Shown here in pieces: positions 19,255 to 28,059 of a DNA stretch of 33,405 nucleotides. Below the pieces are notes generated by a model. That model was not told the origin of the DNA. It ran no database searches and saw only the letters and a list, made by a program, of their open reading frames with translations. Both the position numbers and the translations under genes were made by a program. Source of the DNA: Hydrogenophaga sp. (GTDB taxonomy: Bacteria; Pseudomonadota; Gammaproteobacteria; Burkholderiales; Burkholderiaceae_C). Location: NCBI RefSeq assembly GCF_018780075.1, contig NZ_JADMKB010000119.1, positions 1 to 33,405 of the forward strand. The letters run 5' to 3'. Each line of letters starts with the position of its first letter. The first letter of the stretch is position 1.

Positions 19255-21138
19255 ATGGCACTCCTGCAGATTTCCGAACCCGGCCAGTCCCTTGATCCGC
19301 ACCAGCGCCGGGTGGCGGTGGGCATCGACCTGGGCACCACACATTCGCTGGTGGCGGCGGTGCGCCATGGCGTGTCCGAGTGCCTGCCGTCGGCGGATGG
19401 CCGAGTGATCTTGCCGAGCGTGGTGCGTTACCTCGATCCCGCCCAAGGCGGCGCCGGCCGGCAAATCGGCTTTGATGCGCTGGCCGCGCAGGTCGGCGAT
19501 CCGGCGAACACGGTCAGTTCTGTCAAGCGCCTGATGGGTCGCACGCGGGCCCAGGTGGTTGATGCGGACAAGCTGCCGTACTCGGTGGTGGACGACAACG
19601 GCATGGCCGTGGTCGACACCGTGGCAGGGCTCAAGACGCCCATGGAAGTGAGCGCCGAGATCCTGGCCACGCTGCGTTTTCGCGCCGAAGACAGCTTTGA
19701 CGACGAACTGTTCGGTGCGGTGATCACCGTGCCCGCGTACTTCGACGACGCGCAGCGCCAGGCCACCAAAGACGCGGCGCAGCTGGCCGGCATCAACGTG
19801 CTGCGGCTGATCAACGAGCCCACGGCCGCGGCCATCGCCTACGGTCTGGACAATGGCTCGGAAGGCATTTACGCGATCTACGACCTCGGTGGTGGCACTT
19901 TCGACATCTCCATCCTGCGCCTGACGCGCGGCGTGTTCGAGGTCATGGCCACCGGCGGCGACTCCGCGCTGGGCGGCGACGATTACGACCAGGCGCTGGC
20001 GGCCTGGGTGCTGGCGCAGCAGGGCGTGGCCCATGTGCCCACCGCGTCCGAACGCGCGGGTCTGCACGCCGAGGCCCGCCGCTGCAAGGAGGCCTTGTCC
20101 AGCGTGAAAGCGGGCGATGACGGCGTCGTGTTCGAGGCCATGGTGGACGGCCAGACGCTGCGCCAGACCGTGACCCCTGCCGAGTTCGAAGCCTGCACCG
20201 CCGGCCTGACCGCCCGCACCATGACCGCCTTGCGCAAGGTGCTGCGCGATGCCGGTATCGGCAAAGACGAGGTCAAAGGCGTGGTGATGGTGGGTGGCTC
20301 CACCCGCATGCCGGTGATCCGGCGCACCGTGGGCGAGTTCTTCGGTCAGGAACCGCTGACCAACCTGAACCCCGACGAGGTGGTGGCGCTCGGCGCCGCG
20401 ATCCAGGCCAACGCGCTCGCGGGCAACAGCCGTGACGGTGACCTGCTGCTGCTGGATGTGATTCCGCTCTCGCTCGGCATCGAGACCATGGGCGGCCTGG
20501 TCGAGCGCATCGTGCCGCGCAACAGCCCCATCCCCACCGCGCTGGCGCAGGATTTCACCACTTACCAGGACGGCCAGACCGCGCTGGCGCTGCACGTGGT
20601 GCAGGGTGAGCGCGACCTGGTGGCCGACTGCCGCAGCCTCGCGCGCTTCACGCTGCGCGGCATCCCGCCCATGGCGGCGGGTGCGGCCCGCATCCGCGTG
20701 AGCTTCACGGTCGATGCCGATGGCCTGTTGTCGGTGAGTGCCAAAGAGCAGGGCAGCGGCGTGGAAACCAGGATCGATGTCAAGCCGTCCTACGGCTTGT
20801 CGGACGAGCAGATCGCGTCGATGCTGCAAGACAGCTTCGCCACCGCACAACAAGACATGGCCGCCCGCGCGCTGGTCGAGGCCCGGGTGGACGCCGACCG
20901 CATGATCGCGGCGACCCGCAGCGCCCTGGCCGCCGACGGGGACCTGCTGGACCCCGCCGAGCGCGAAGCCATCCATGTGCTGATGAACCAACTCGCTGAG
21001 GTTGCGACCGGTGCCGAGGCCGCTGTGATCGAGGCAGCGACCGCGGCCCTTGCCAAAGGCACCGAAGCGTTCGCCGCCATGCGCATGAACCGGGGTATCC
21101 AGCACGCCCTGGCCGGCAAGCGGCTGGAAGAAGTCTGA
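19255..21138 (+). CDS. hscA: Fe-S chaperone HscA (Hsp70 family)
   Basis: The 627-residue Hsp70 releases the nascent cluster from IscU using ATP. The nucleotide-binding domain begins with [15 protein letters not shown] (about residue 21) and continues with the phosphate-2 motif [14 protein letters not shown] (about 207) and the adenosine motif [14 protein letters not shown] (about 342). The substrate-binding domain starts after the short linker at [18 protein letters not shown] (about 400), and a helical lid fills the last 110 residues. HscA rather than DnaK is indicated by operon position, the N-terminal extension of about 20 residues and the absence of a DnaK-type acidic C-terminal tail. The gap after hscB is 53 bp. 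Confidence 0.95.
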   Translation: MALLQISEPGQSLDPHQRRVAVGIDLGTTHSLVAAVRHGVSECLPSADGRVILPSVVRYLDPAQGGAGRQIGFDALAAQVGDPANTVSSVKRLMGRTRAQVVDADKLPYSVVDDNGMAVVDTVAGLKTPMEVSAEILATLRFRAEDSFDDELFGAVITVPAYFDDAQRQATKDAAQLAGINVLRLINEPTAAAIAYGLDNGSEGIYAIYDLGGGTFDISILRLTRGVFEVMATGGDSALGGDDYDQALAAWVLAQQGVAHVPTASERAGLHAEARRCKEALSSVKAGDDGVVFEAMVDGQTLRQTVTPAEFEACTAGLTARTMTALRKVLRDAGIGKDEVKGVVMVGGSTRMPVIRRTVGEFFGQEPLTNLNPDEVVALGAAIQANALAGNSRDGDLLLLDVIPLSLGIETMGGLVERIVPRNSPIPTALAQDFTTYQDGQTALALHVVQGERDLVADCRSLARFTLRGIPPMAAGAARIRVSFTVDADGLLSVSAKEQGSGVETRIDVKPSYGLSDEQIASMLQDSFATAQQDMAARALVEARVDADRMIAATRSALAADGDLLDPAEREAIHVLMNQLAEVATGAEAAVIEAATAALAKGTEAFAAMRMNRGIQHALAGKRLEEV

Positions 21139-21163
21139 GACGCACCCAAGGCCCAGGAAACCC

Positions 21164-21502
21164 ATGCCCATCATCAAGATATTGCCCCACCCCGAATACT
21201 GCCCACAAGGCACCCAGGTCAGCGCGCCCGCTGGCACCTCCATCTGCGAAGCCCTGCTGGAGAACAACATTTCGATCGAGCATGCCTGTGACATGGTGTG
21301 TGCCTGCACCACCTGCCACGTCATCGTGCGCGAGGGCTACAACAGCCTCAACGACCTCGACGAGAACGAAGAAGACATGCTTGACCGCGCCTGGGGCCTG
21401 GAGCCGCAGTCCCGCTTGTCGTGCCAGGCCATCCTGGCGCAGCAGGACGTGACGATCGAAATCCCGAAGTATTCGATCAACCACGCCAAAGAGAATCATT
21501 GA
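21164..21502 (+). CDS. fdx: Isc-type [2Fe-2S] ferredoxin
   Basis: The 112-residue adrenodoxin-type ferredoxin supplies electrons for cluster assembly. Ligand cysteines are C42, C48, C51 (IEHACDMVCACTTCHVIV) and C87 (SRLSCQAI), the same numbering as E. coli Fdx. The acidic patch LNDLDENEEDMLDRAW characteristic of the Isc ferredoxin lies between. It closes the isc operon, 25 bp after hscA. There is no iscX in the 96 bp before dnaQ. A hairpin CCCACG/CGTGGG (21505-21527) follows the stop, without a T-run. Confidence 0.96.
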   Translation: MPIIKILPHPEYCPQGTQVSAPAGTSICEALLENNISIEHACDMVCACTTCHVIVREGYNSLNDLDENEEDMLDRAWGLEPQSRLSCQAILAQQDVTIEIPKYSINHAKENH

Positions 21503-21598
21503 TCCCCACGCTTCGCCGCTTCGTGGGTCGCTGCCTCCAGTGGGGCTGATCCGGCGAGGGGCGGCCCGGCGGTGGATCACCATTGATGCGAGAAAGCC

Positions 21599-22306
21599 AT
21601 GAGACAAATTGTTCTGGACACGGAAACCACCGGCCTGTCGGCCGACAACGGCGATCGCATCATTGAGATCGGCTGCGTCGAGTTGTTCAATCGCAAGCTC
21701 ACCGGCAACAACCTGCACTTCTACGTCAACCCCGAGCGCGACAGCCACGAAGACGCGCTCAAGGTGCACGGCATCAGCAACGAGTTCCTGCGCGACAAAC
21801 CGAAGTTCGCGCAGATTGCGGACGAGGTGCTGTCCTACCTCAAAGATGCCGAACTCATCATCCACAACGCGCCGTTCGACATCAGCTTCCTGAACAAGGA
21901 GCTGGAGCGCTTGAAGCGCCCGCCCATGAAGGCGCACGTGGCGGGCGTGATCGACACGCTGGTGATGGCCAAGGAGATGTTCCCGGGCAAGCGCAACGGC
22001 CTCGATGCCCTGTGTGACCGCCTGGAGGTGGACAACTCCGGCCGCACCTTGCACGGCGCCTTGCTGGACGCCGAGTTGCTGGCCGATGTGTACATCAACA
22101 TGACGCGCGGTCAGGACGCGCTGCTGATGGACGTGGGCACCACCGAGGTGGCCGGCGAGGTGTCGGTGCAGGTGGATCTCAGCCAGGTGGCGTTGCCGGT
22201 GCTGCGGGCCAATGAGCAGGAGGTCGGTGCACACGAGGTCGCGCTGGCGGACATCGACAAGGCCTGCAAAGGCAAAACACTCTGGCGGCGGCTCGAAACC
22301 GCATGA
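21599..22306 (+). CDS. dnaQ: DNA polymerase III epsilon subunit (3'-5' proofreading exonuclease)
   Basis: The 235-residue protein proofreads for the replicative polymerase. It is a DEDDh exonuclease: Exo I IVLDTETTGLS (D7, E9), Exo II HNAPFDISFLNKELE (D about 99), and Exo III with LHGALLDAELLADVYINM supplying His and Asp (about 157-162). The C-terminal 50 residues are where the polymerase alpha-binding segment normally lies. It follows fdx by 96 bp and precedes tRNA-Val by 85 bp. No rnhA neighbour, common elsewhere, is present in the window. Confidence 0.95.
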   Translation: MRQIVLDTETTGLSADNGDRIIEIGCVELFNRKLTGNNLHFYVNPERDSHEDALKVHGISNEFLRDKPKFAQIADEVLSYLKDAELIIHNAPFDISFLNKELERLKRPPMKAHVAGVIDTLVMAKEMFPGKRNGLDALCDRLEVDNSGRTLHGALLDAELLADVYINMTRGQDALLMDVGTTEVAGEVSVQVDLSQVALPVLRANEQEVGAHEVALADIDKACKGKTLWRRLETA

Positions 22307-22342
22307 GTTGCACAGAGATTCAGAAATACGAGAAAAACAGGC

Positions 22343-22348
22343 TATAAT
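22343..22348 (+). promoter_or_regulatory. tRNA promoter -10 box
   Basis: A perfect TATAAT lies 44 bp before the tRNA. The -35 is poor (TTCAGA at 22319-22324, spacer 18). A 7-bp inverted repeat AATGATC/GATCATT (22361-22367 and 22384-22390) sits in the short leader and would form a hairpin one base before the mature 5' end. Confidence 0.7.
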
Positions 22349-22391
22349 CTGAGGCTTCCGAATGATCGGATCGAAAGAATACAGATCATTT

Positions 22392-22466
22392 GGGCGGTTA
22401 GCTCAGTGGTAGAGCACTGCCTTCACACGGCAGGGGTCGCAGGTTCGAACCCTGCACCGCCCACCA
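22392..22466 (+). tRNA. tRNA-Val (anticodon CAC)
   Basis: The 75-nt sequence folds as a full cloverleaf. The acceptor stem GGGCGGT pairs with ACCGCCC, the D arm is GCTC-loop-GAGC, and the anticodon stem CTGCC/GGCAG holds loop TTCACAC with anticodon CAC. The T arm is GCAGG-TTCGAAC-CCTGC, and the CCA end is encoded. A terminator follows at 22491. Its 3' end borders a broken integrase gene, so it is a likely attachment site of a former genomic island. Confidence 0.97.
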
Positions 22467-22490
22467 AAATTGTCATATGTGACAACGCTT

Positions 22491-22520
22491 TACGCCACCT
22501 TCGGGTGGCGTAGTCGTTTC
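22491..22520 (+). terminator. Terminator of tRNA-Val
   Basis: TACGCCACC and GGTGGCGTA form a 9-bp stem closed by a TTCG tetraloop (22491-22512), followed by the T-rich stretch GTCGTTTC. Just before it, TTGTCATATGTGACAA (22470-22485) is a 16-bp palindrome with 6-bp arms. Confidence 0.75.
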
Positions 22521-22522
22521 TG

Positions 22523-22817
22523 GTGGGGAAAAAGTGGGGAAAACATGCCTTCGCTGGACCCGCATACATCCAGTTCGCTGTTCGGTGATACAACTGAGTC
22601 AGCGTGTGACGGGCTCGGCGGCGGGTCAGCCATGCCAAGTTGCCTGAGGTGAGTGGCAATGCCTACAAGTGCTATTCAGCTACGGACTTTGGAATTGGAT
22701 TCTACGGGACTTGCTGATACAACTTGCCACCCATAAAGCCTTTAAAAATCAACACCTTGCGTCCAAAGTGGTCTCAGGCCGTCCCAGCCCAAACTGACAC
22801 CAGAGCAACCGCGGACT
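22523..22817. other. Noncoding stretch between tRNA terminator and integrase remnant; contains direct repeats
   Basis: No convincing gene is seen. At its left edge GTGGGGAAAA occurs twice head to tail (22523 and 22534, period 11). In tRNA-associated islands, such repeats next to the attachment site can be integrase arm-type sites, which is inference. The minus-strand open frame over the tRNA is a known type of artefact. Confidence 0.4.
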
Positions 22818-23492
22818 ATGGCAAAAGATCTACTTTCGGCAGCAGCGGCGGCCATCCAATCGCTCGATGGTAGCGCCTTCGTGACCCTACACAGCCTCTT
22901 AGATCGTGGCGGTGCACTGCAGGCGCGCAAGCTGGCCAACGGCGCCGTGCAGCTCTATTGGCGGTATTCGTTTGCCGGCAAAACCAGCCGCGAACCCATC
23001 GGGATCTACGACCCGACGGCACCGCCCAAGAAGCTGCAGCCGACCGTGCGTGGATACGGCATTGTTGCCGTGCTAGAAAAGTGCAGGGCGCTGGCCGAGG
23101 TGCATGTCGAACTTGCCGACACGGGCGAGCTGCAGGAGGCCAAGGCCAAGACACGAAAAGCCTTCCTCGCCAAGAAGTCGGAAGTGACCGAGAAATCCAC
23201 GCGCGCAGGGTCGTCGCAGCCACGTGGATGCGCAAGGGATTTTTCAGAAGCATGTAACTCAAGCGTGGCCGTAGGTGGCTCATGCGCCAGCGGTTGACCT
23301 CATGCCCGATCAGGTGCTCGACATGCTTCGGCGCCTCATTGAGAGCGGCAAGGGGCGCACTGCGAACAAGCTGCGCTCTTACCTCCTGGCTGCCTATCTG
23401 TGCGCGCTGGATGTGCGTACCCTGGCCGCCATTCCGGTGGTCTTCAAGACGTTCGGCGTGGTGTTCAACCCTGCAGCGCAGACAAGACGACC
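22818..23492 (+). pseudogene. Tyrosine recombinase (phage/island integrase), frameshifted and 3'-truncated
   Basis: The first part (22818 to about 23200) reads like the N-terminal arm-binding domain of tRNA-targeting integrases: DRGGALQARKLANGAVQLYW, RYSFAGKTSREPIGIYDP, APPKKLQPTVRGYGI. The core-binding domain continues in another frame from about 23275: PDQVLDMLRRLIESGKGRTA, NKLRSYLLAAYLCALDVRTL, VFKTFGVVFNPAAQTRR. At least one frameshift or small deletion therefore lies near 23200-23275. After about 23492 the similarity ends, and the catalytic domain with its R-H-R-Y residues is missing. The gene cannot make an active recombinase. Its position 350 bp from tRNA-Val marks the end of a decayed genomic island. 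Family assignment rests on pattern recognition only. Confidence 0.75.
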
Positions 23493-23954
23493 GTCTTCAA
23501 CTCGCGCTACATCCCCACGTCAGCGACCCCTGGCCCAGCGGATCGTTCAATTCAGCTACTTGTTCAGCGTAGCATTCAGCATCCACGTGCCTGTTGAATA
23601 AGCAATCTGTTTTTCTCCCTTCAAAATCAAGCACTTGTATGCGCCGTACAGGGTTTGCCCAAAGTTGTACACACGCTTGTCCAAGGATTGTCGGAACAAC
23701 TTCGCCTGCGGTGCACTTTGGACAACCTTCCTGATTGAGTGCTGCGGCAAAGTCCAGGTGCGCACTCTCCCACCTCGACGGCCGACTGAGCTGTAGCCAA
23801 GATGCTTGTTTCTGATCTATCAGCAGCAAGATGTTGTGATCGAACCCCGGCATTTAGTACGACCATACCGGCTCTCATTTTTGCAAGGAACGATTCAGCC
23901 AGAAAAGCCGCTTGCGCAGTGCCTGTCGATCAGTTTCAACGCCTGCTGCTGCGC
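23493..23954. other. Scar region without recognisable gene
   Basis: About 460 bp follow the integrase remnant with only short, mutually incompatible open frames. A minus-strand frame of 118 codons (23497-23853) contains a CPKC pair but no recognisable domain, start signal or composition supporting a gene. The stretch probably joins unrelated pieces left by deletion. No second copy of the tRNA 3' end was found by eye. Confidence 0.5.
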
Positions 23955-26630
23955 TCACAACGTCGCACTGTTCGAGCGTATTGGGGGCGGTTTTGTGCGA
24001 CTCATTGGGTGACGCTGTGCGCTTTGATCTGTTTTGCCGAGCGATGTAGCACTGCATGATGTCGCACCGCGTGCACAAGGAGCGCTCAGCTCCACTCCGC
24101 TCATGACGCCAGGGTTTGTCGGCATTTGGACGCTGTAGCTCGCTTCGCCATCGCGGCTCTTGACCAGTATGGTCAATGGGCCAGCCGGCAGACCTCGCAA
24201 CACGAAGCGACCGCTAGCGTCGGGCATCACGCTGCGACTTGCTTCAATGGCCCGTACAGTGAATGCACCACCTTCGCCGCCGATCACCCGTCCTTCGATC
24301 ACACGCTGGGCGCGCACTGTGAAGTCGCTGACCACAGGAGCGCCGGCGGCCAAACGTTTCAGTACAGAACTGAGGTTTACCAGCTCATAACCAGGAGGTA
24401 ACGAATCAGGTAGCAAGCTGAGCTTGACCTCTTCGGACGGGCCCGCAAAGCGGAAGACACCGCTGGAGTCGGTGGTGATGGTGTGGCTCTGGCTGCCTTC
24501 TACACGCAGACTCACACCGTCCAGCGGCAAGCCGGCATCGCTCAGAACGCGGCCACTGAGGCGCGCGGCTGCGAAACTGAGAGCGAAGTTGGCGTTGCTA
24601 CCGGCGTTCACAGAGATTGTGGAGGGCGTTGTGAAATAAGCCAACTCTCTGATTGGCAGCACTGCGGTCACGCGGTGGTTACCGTCTCCTGGGGCTTCGA
24701 ACACATAGCGTCCATTGCGGTCGGTGACGGTGCGACGAGATCCGTCCAGCACCACCTCAACACCAGCGAGCGTTGGCTGATCTGGCCCATCAACACCGGT
24801 GGCGCCGTCGTCACGGAAGATACGGCCGCTGATGCGGCGTCCGCCGCGACCTGGCATGCTCACCGGTGAGAGTCGCGTGCGCAGCATCAATTGCACAGAG
24901 TTGCCCTGAGTTGAGCTGCTGCCAGCAGCACGGTACGACCACCTCGAATAACTCAGGTCAAGGTCGGTGTCACCAAACACTCGCCAGTTGGCGTACGCGC
25001 TTGCTTGTGAGGTGCGGCTCTGGCTCATGCCGCCTTGACCGCGGCTGGTATTCAAGCGCACGCCTATCTGCGGATTGATCGCCGCTTGACCACGCCAGGA
25101 CAGGTCCATGCCGCCCATCACTCGAAGCTCGTCGATCTGTACCGCACCAATGGACACGCCGCGTTCATTCAGCAAGCTGGCGTTGTCGCGCAGTAAGCGG
25201 ACCAGATCGTCAGGACTGTTCGCGGTCAAGCCGAGCTCCGCCATTGCACGCGCCAGGTCGGGACGATTTTGCAGCAGCAAGCTCACTGAGGGCGACTGCT
25301 GCTGTGCGTCGGCATACGCACGTGCATGCCAGCCACCGCTGTTGCCACGCAGTGAGATCCGCGCGCCGTGTCCGCCTCTGGCCGAAGCTGAGGTTTGCTG
25401 GTAGCGGTATAGCGAGGAAACGCCATAGCGAGTCTGCTCGTAGCCCGCGCCCAACGACAAAGTGCTGCGATTCAATGAAGAAGACTTGAAGTCGTGGTAA
25501 CGACTGCCACTCAAGCCCATGCTGGTGTACCAGCCTGGAGTCGGAGCAAAACGAAGATCGGCGCGAGCGAAGCTCGATTCGGGGTTTTGCTGAGCCAGGT
25601 CAAGGCGCGTCATCGACAGCGTAAGGTCAAGCGTGGTGCTAGCGTCCAGTCGCTCACTCCAGCCGCCGTCGACATATTTGCCTGCCGGACGTGCGCCGTC
25701 CAGCGTGGCAAAGGCCTTGGGCCGAAAAGCACCCTTGAGCCAGAATAGGCGTCCATCCGGGCGCAGGCTGAAATCGAATGAGGCCCCGGGCTTGCTGCTC
25801 CAGGCGAGCTCCCCTCGCAGCTGCAAGGCATCCTTGTCGCTACCCTTGGCCAAGCCCAGAGACACCATGCCGGGCTCTGGGCTGCGGCTGTCAGGCAGCC
25901 AGTGCAGGCTCGGGATGAGTTGCAGGCCGCCGGCCTTGAAGCGGTAGCTTGCACCCACCGCGCGGTCTCCTTGGTGTGGCACGAGCATACTGCTCCATGC
26001 GGTGCGCGTGCTCACGCCGGCATGCAACTTCAGATCGCCCTGGCGAAAGTGTGCGCCGCGCAGCACAGCACGCTCGATGGTCAGCGGTGAGACCTCGACC
26101 GTGTCGTCGAGCACCACCAGGGAATAGTCCGGTGTCTTGTACTTCAGACTCACCTCGGGCAGTGCCCAGGCGTCTTGGCTGCTTCCGACCACAGCGAAGC
26201 GACCGTCGTGCGATGCCTGCAGGCGCAGATGGAGGCTGTCCTTGCCGTCCTGGAACGGCATGTTGATGGATGTGGTGGTGCGTCGCGAATTGGAGTCGTA
26301 GCCCAGGCTCCACAGCCCGCGGCTGGCGTTGTACGCAGCCTCCAGATCCATGAAGCGGTTGGGTACGATCTCAACCTGAACGACAAAGGTTTCGACACCG
26401 CTGGGCGTGACCACGGTCACCAGCGTCTGGCCGGCATGACGCGCAAGCAAGCTCACTTGGCCTCCGATCACCCTGGCCTCCACCGTACCAGGGTCGACCG
26501 CAAATGCGGCCACGACGTTGAGTGCCGGCAGCAGGATGGTTTCGCGTTCGGCGAGCTTCACATCGGCCGCGACGCACAGCGAAGGAATCACCACAGTCGC
26601 GATAGCGCTGAGGGTAAAGAGGCGTTTCAT
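23955..26630 (-). CDS. Usher-like outer-membrane protein of a noncanonical chaperone-dependent pilus
   Basis: The 891-residue protein starts with a signal peptide (MKRLFTLSAIATVVIPSLCVAA, cleaved about residue 22), with a GGAGG ahead of ATG 26630. Residues about 23-95 form a small domain with ADVKLAERETILLPALNVVA and LLARHAGQTLVTVVTP, recalling the N-terminal domain of secretin-type pilus proteins. Residues about 95-600 alternate in strands with many aromatic and polar residues (RLQASHDGRFAVVGS, LSMTRLDLAQQNPESSFAR, ADLRFAPTPGWYTSMGLSG), as in a beta barrel. From about 605, Ig-like or carboxypeptidase-regulatory repeats follow (GRIFRDDGATGVDGPDQPTL, then TVTDRNGRYVFEAPGDG; a second with SGRVLSDAGLPLDG). 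Canonical PapC/FimD usher signatures are not seen. Chaperone and pilin genes lie directly upstream, so pilus-subunit secretion is inferred. The last 40 residues look unrelated, suggesting a disturbed 3' end. Confidence 0.72.
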   Translation of the reverse strand: MKRLFTLSAIATVVIPSLCVAADVKLAERETILLPALNVVAAFAVDPGTVEARVIGGQVSLLARHAGQTLVTVVTPSGVETFVVQVEIVPNRFMDLEAAYNASRGLWSLGYDSNSRRTTTSINMPFQDGKDSLHLRLQASHDGRFAVVGSSQDAWALPEVSLKYKTPDYSLVVLDDTVEVSPLTIERAVLRGAHFRQGDLKLHAGVSTRTAWSSMLVPHQGDRAVGASYRFKAGGLQLIPSLHWLPDSRSPEPGMVSLGLAKGSDKDALQLRGELAWSSKPGASFDFSLRPDGRLFWLKGAFRPKAFATLDGARPAGKYVDGGWSERLDASTTLDLTLSMTRLDLAQQNPESSFARADLRFAPTPGWYTSMGLSGSRYHDFKSSSLNRSTLSLGAGYEQTRYGVSSLYRYQQTSASARGGHGARISLRGNSGGWHARAYADAQQQSPSVSLLLQNRPDLARAMAELGLTANSPDDLVRLLRDNASLLNERGVSIGAVQIDELRVMGGMDLSWRGQAAINPQIGVRLNTSRGQGGMSQSRTSQASAYANWRVFGDTDLDLSYSRWSYRAAGSSSTQGNSVQLMLRTRLSPVSMPGRGGRRISGRIFRDDGATGVDGPDQPTLAGVEVVLDGSRRTVTDRNGRYVFEAPGDGNHRVTAVLPIRELAYFTTPSTISVNAGSNANFALSFAAARLSGRVLSDAGLPLDGVSLRVEGSQSHTITTDSSGVFRFAGPSEEVKLSLLPDSLPPGYELVNLSSVLKRLAAGAPVVSDFTVRAQRVIEGRVIGGEGGAFTVRAIEASRSVMPDASGRFVLRGLPAGPLTILVKSRDGEASYSVQMPTNPGVMSGVELSAPCARGATSCSATSLGKTDQSAQRHPMSRTKPPPIRSNSATL

Positions 26631-26658
26631 AGAACGACCTCCGGTCCGAGAAGACACG

Positions 26659-27429
26659 TCATGGGACCACCACCGATCCGTTCAGGCTGTAGGCGCGGCC
26701 GGCCGCATCCAAGGTGGAAACCACACGGTAGGTCCCAGCGGGCAGTTCGCCGGGGTAGTTGGCCTCCAGCACGCCCTTTTCTCCCGGCAACAAGCGCTTA
26801 GGTGCGAAAGCCGCTTTTCCAACCATTCGGCCATGCGAGTCGATCAACACGGCCATGCCTGCAGGCACGACGGGTTCATCGCCACTGTTGAGCAAGGTGC
26901 TATGCAAACGAAGGGTCTTGCTGTTGGATGGCGGGTCGATCTGCAAGGTCTCGTGCGTGATCTCGATGCGCTCGCTCATGGTGAATGTGAACAGGGCTCC
27001 CAGTGAGAAAAGGGCAGGTCGACCGTTTTGCATCACCGGGGTCAGGGATCGAAAATAGGCCGCTACAGCTCGGGTTCGCATATTCGATGGAAGCGTCAGC
27101 AGAACACTCACCGAGGCGTTGCTGTGCGCAGGCACATCGATCCGGTTGGGCGTGAACACCGCACTGGCCGCCACGCTCTCCGGTAGCTTGCCGGCTTCGA
27201 CAAACTCACGCTGGCCATCGCGCACCACCACGTCGCGCGCCTCAAGCGCAAAACTCATGGGCATGTCGCTGTCGTTGCGCAGGGTCAAGGTTTGGGTGGT
27301 GGATTGACCAAAGTCACCTTTGAGAGGCACCACCGCGGGTGAAAGCGTGAACGATTGCGCCTGGGCGGCGGTGGCCAACAGCGCCCAGCTGAACAGCGTC
27401 AGCACACGCAGTGGGGAAGAGAAAGACAT
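26659..27429 (-). CDS. Periplasmic pilus chaperone (PapD-like, divergent)
   Basis: The 256-residue product has a signal peptide (RVLTLFSWALLATAAQAQ) and two Ig-like domains. The first (about 25-150) begins FTLSPAVVPLKGDFGQSTTQ with the TLTLRND strand typical of subunit-binding chaperones. The second (about 160-256) includes KTLRLHSTLLNSGDEPVVPAG and LPAGTYRVVSTLDAAGRAY. It should hold pilus subunits in a secretion-competent state in the periplasm and hand them to the usher-like protein, whose gene begins 28 bp downstream. Similarity to PapD is only structural-pattern level; the conserved PapD family motif is not obvious. ATG 27429 was chosen because it puts the signal peptide at the N-terminus. 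Confidence 0.78.
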   Translation of the reverse strand: MSFSSPLRVLTLFSWALLATAAQAQSFTLSPAVVPLKGDFGQSTTQTLTLRNDSDMPMSFALEARDVVVRDGQREFVEAGKLPESVAASAVFTPNRIDVPAHSNASVSVLLTLPSNMRTRAVAAYFRSLTPVMQNGRPALFSLGALFTFTMSERIEITHETLQIDPPSNSKTLRLHSTLLNSGDEPVVPAGMAVLIDSHGRMVGKAAFAPKRLLPGEKGVLEANYPGELPAGTYRVVSTLDAAGRAYSLNGSVVVP

Positions 27430-27521
27430 GGTTGAACCTGTTTGTGGTTTGGCAGGATGAGGAGGAACAGACAGCCGGATCGGGCTGGCGACCCGGGTAT
27501 TGCGCAGGCTGAGGCACCCCA

Positions 27522-27992
27522 TCAAGGGATGACGTCGGTTTCGACCGTCCACTCCAGGCTGCTGAGAAAATTGCCAGCGTCGACGTTCCGCGGCACCTGT
27601 ACCTCAATGAGGTGTGACACCGGTGTGTTCAAGGGGTGGTTGGCATCGACAGTGACGGGCACATGGGGCTGCAGCACATGGCCATTGATCTTGACCGTGC
27701 AGCCTTCCGTGTCATTGGTTTGTGTGACGGTGACCGAGGCATAGGAGGCCTCCCCTAAAGCGTCGACCAGCTTGAGGGTGAATTGCTTGCTCATGTAGAT
27801 GCCGTCGGCAAAGCTGTGCCCGACTTGGGCACCGGCCACCATGGCACCCAGCACCAGGCTGCCGCCATTGACTGAGGGATTCAAGTTGGTGTCGCCGCTG
27901 CCGGCGAACTCCAGGCTCAGAGGTCCAGCCAGCGCCATCACACATGAACAGGCAAGACCCAGGCCCATCAGGCACTGAATTGCGTTTCGCAC
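27522..27992 (-). CDS. Small secreted protein, probable minor pilus subunit
   Basis: The 156-residue product has a signal-like N-terminus (MRNAIQCLMGLGLACSCVMA then LAG) and a compact mature part rich in beta-forming residues, with SLEFAGSGDTNLNPSVNGGS, ASYASVTVTQTNDTEGCTVK and HLIEVQVPRNVDAGNF. The GTG start at 27992 is preferred because GGGAG precedes it at about seven bases; an ATG eight codons later is the alternative. It lies between the pilin gene (67 bp gap) and the chaperone gene (92 bp gap) on the same strand, so a minor subunit, initiator or tip role is likely. The family is not recognised, and the function is inferred only from context. Confidence 0.65.
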   Translation of the reverse strand: MRNAIQCLMGLGLACSCVMALAGPLSLEFAGSGDTNLNPSVNGGSLVLGAMVAGAQVGHSFADGIYMSKQFTLKLVDALGEASYASVTVTQTNDTEGCTVKINGHVLQPHVPVTVDANHPLNTPVSHLIEVQVPRNVDAGNFLSSLEWTVETDVIP

Positions 27993-28059
27993 AGGATGCT
28001 CCCGTTTGCAAATGAGATGCCGCCGCACCCTATTGGGCGCAGCGGCAAGGGCTTCACGC

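Noticed and set aside
19186..21324. 712-codon minus-strand frame opposite hscA
   Set aside because: Shadow with histidine-rich composition, no start signal and no domain.
21505..21527. Hairpin after fdx as terminator
   Set aside because: The 6-bp stem has an 11-nt loop and no T-run, so termination is not supported.
22423..22659. 78-codon minus-strand frame ending in GGAGFEPATPAV
   Set aside because: This peptide ending is the well-known artefact of translating the antisense of tRNA genes.
23497..23853. 118-codon minus-strand frame with a CPKC pair
   Set aside because: No recognisable fold, no ribosome-binding site, and competing frames of similar size; treated as chance in scar DNA.
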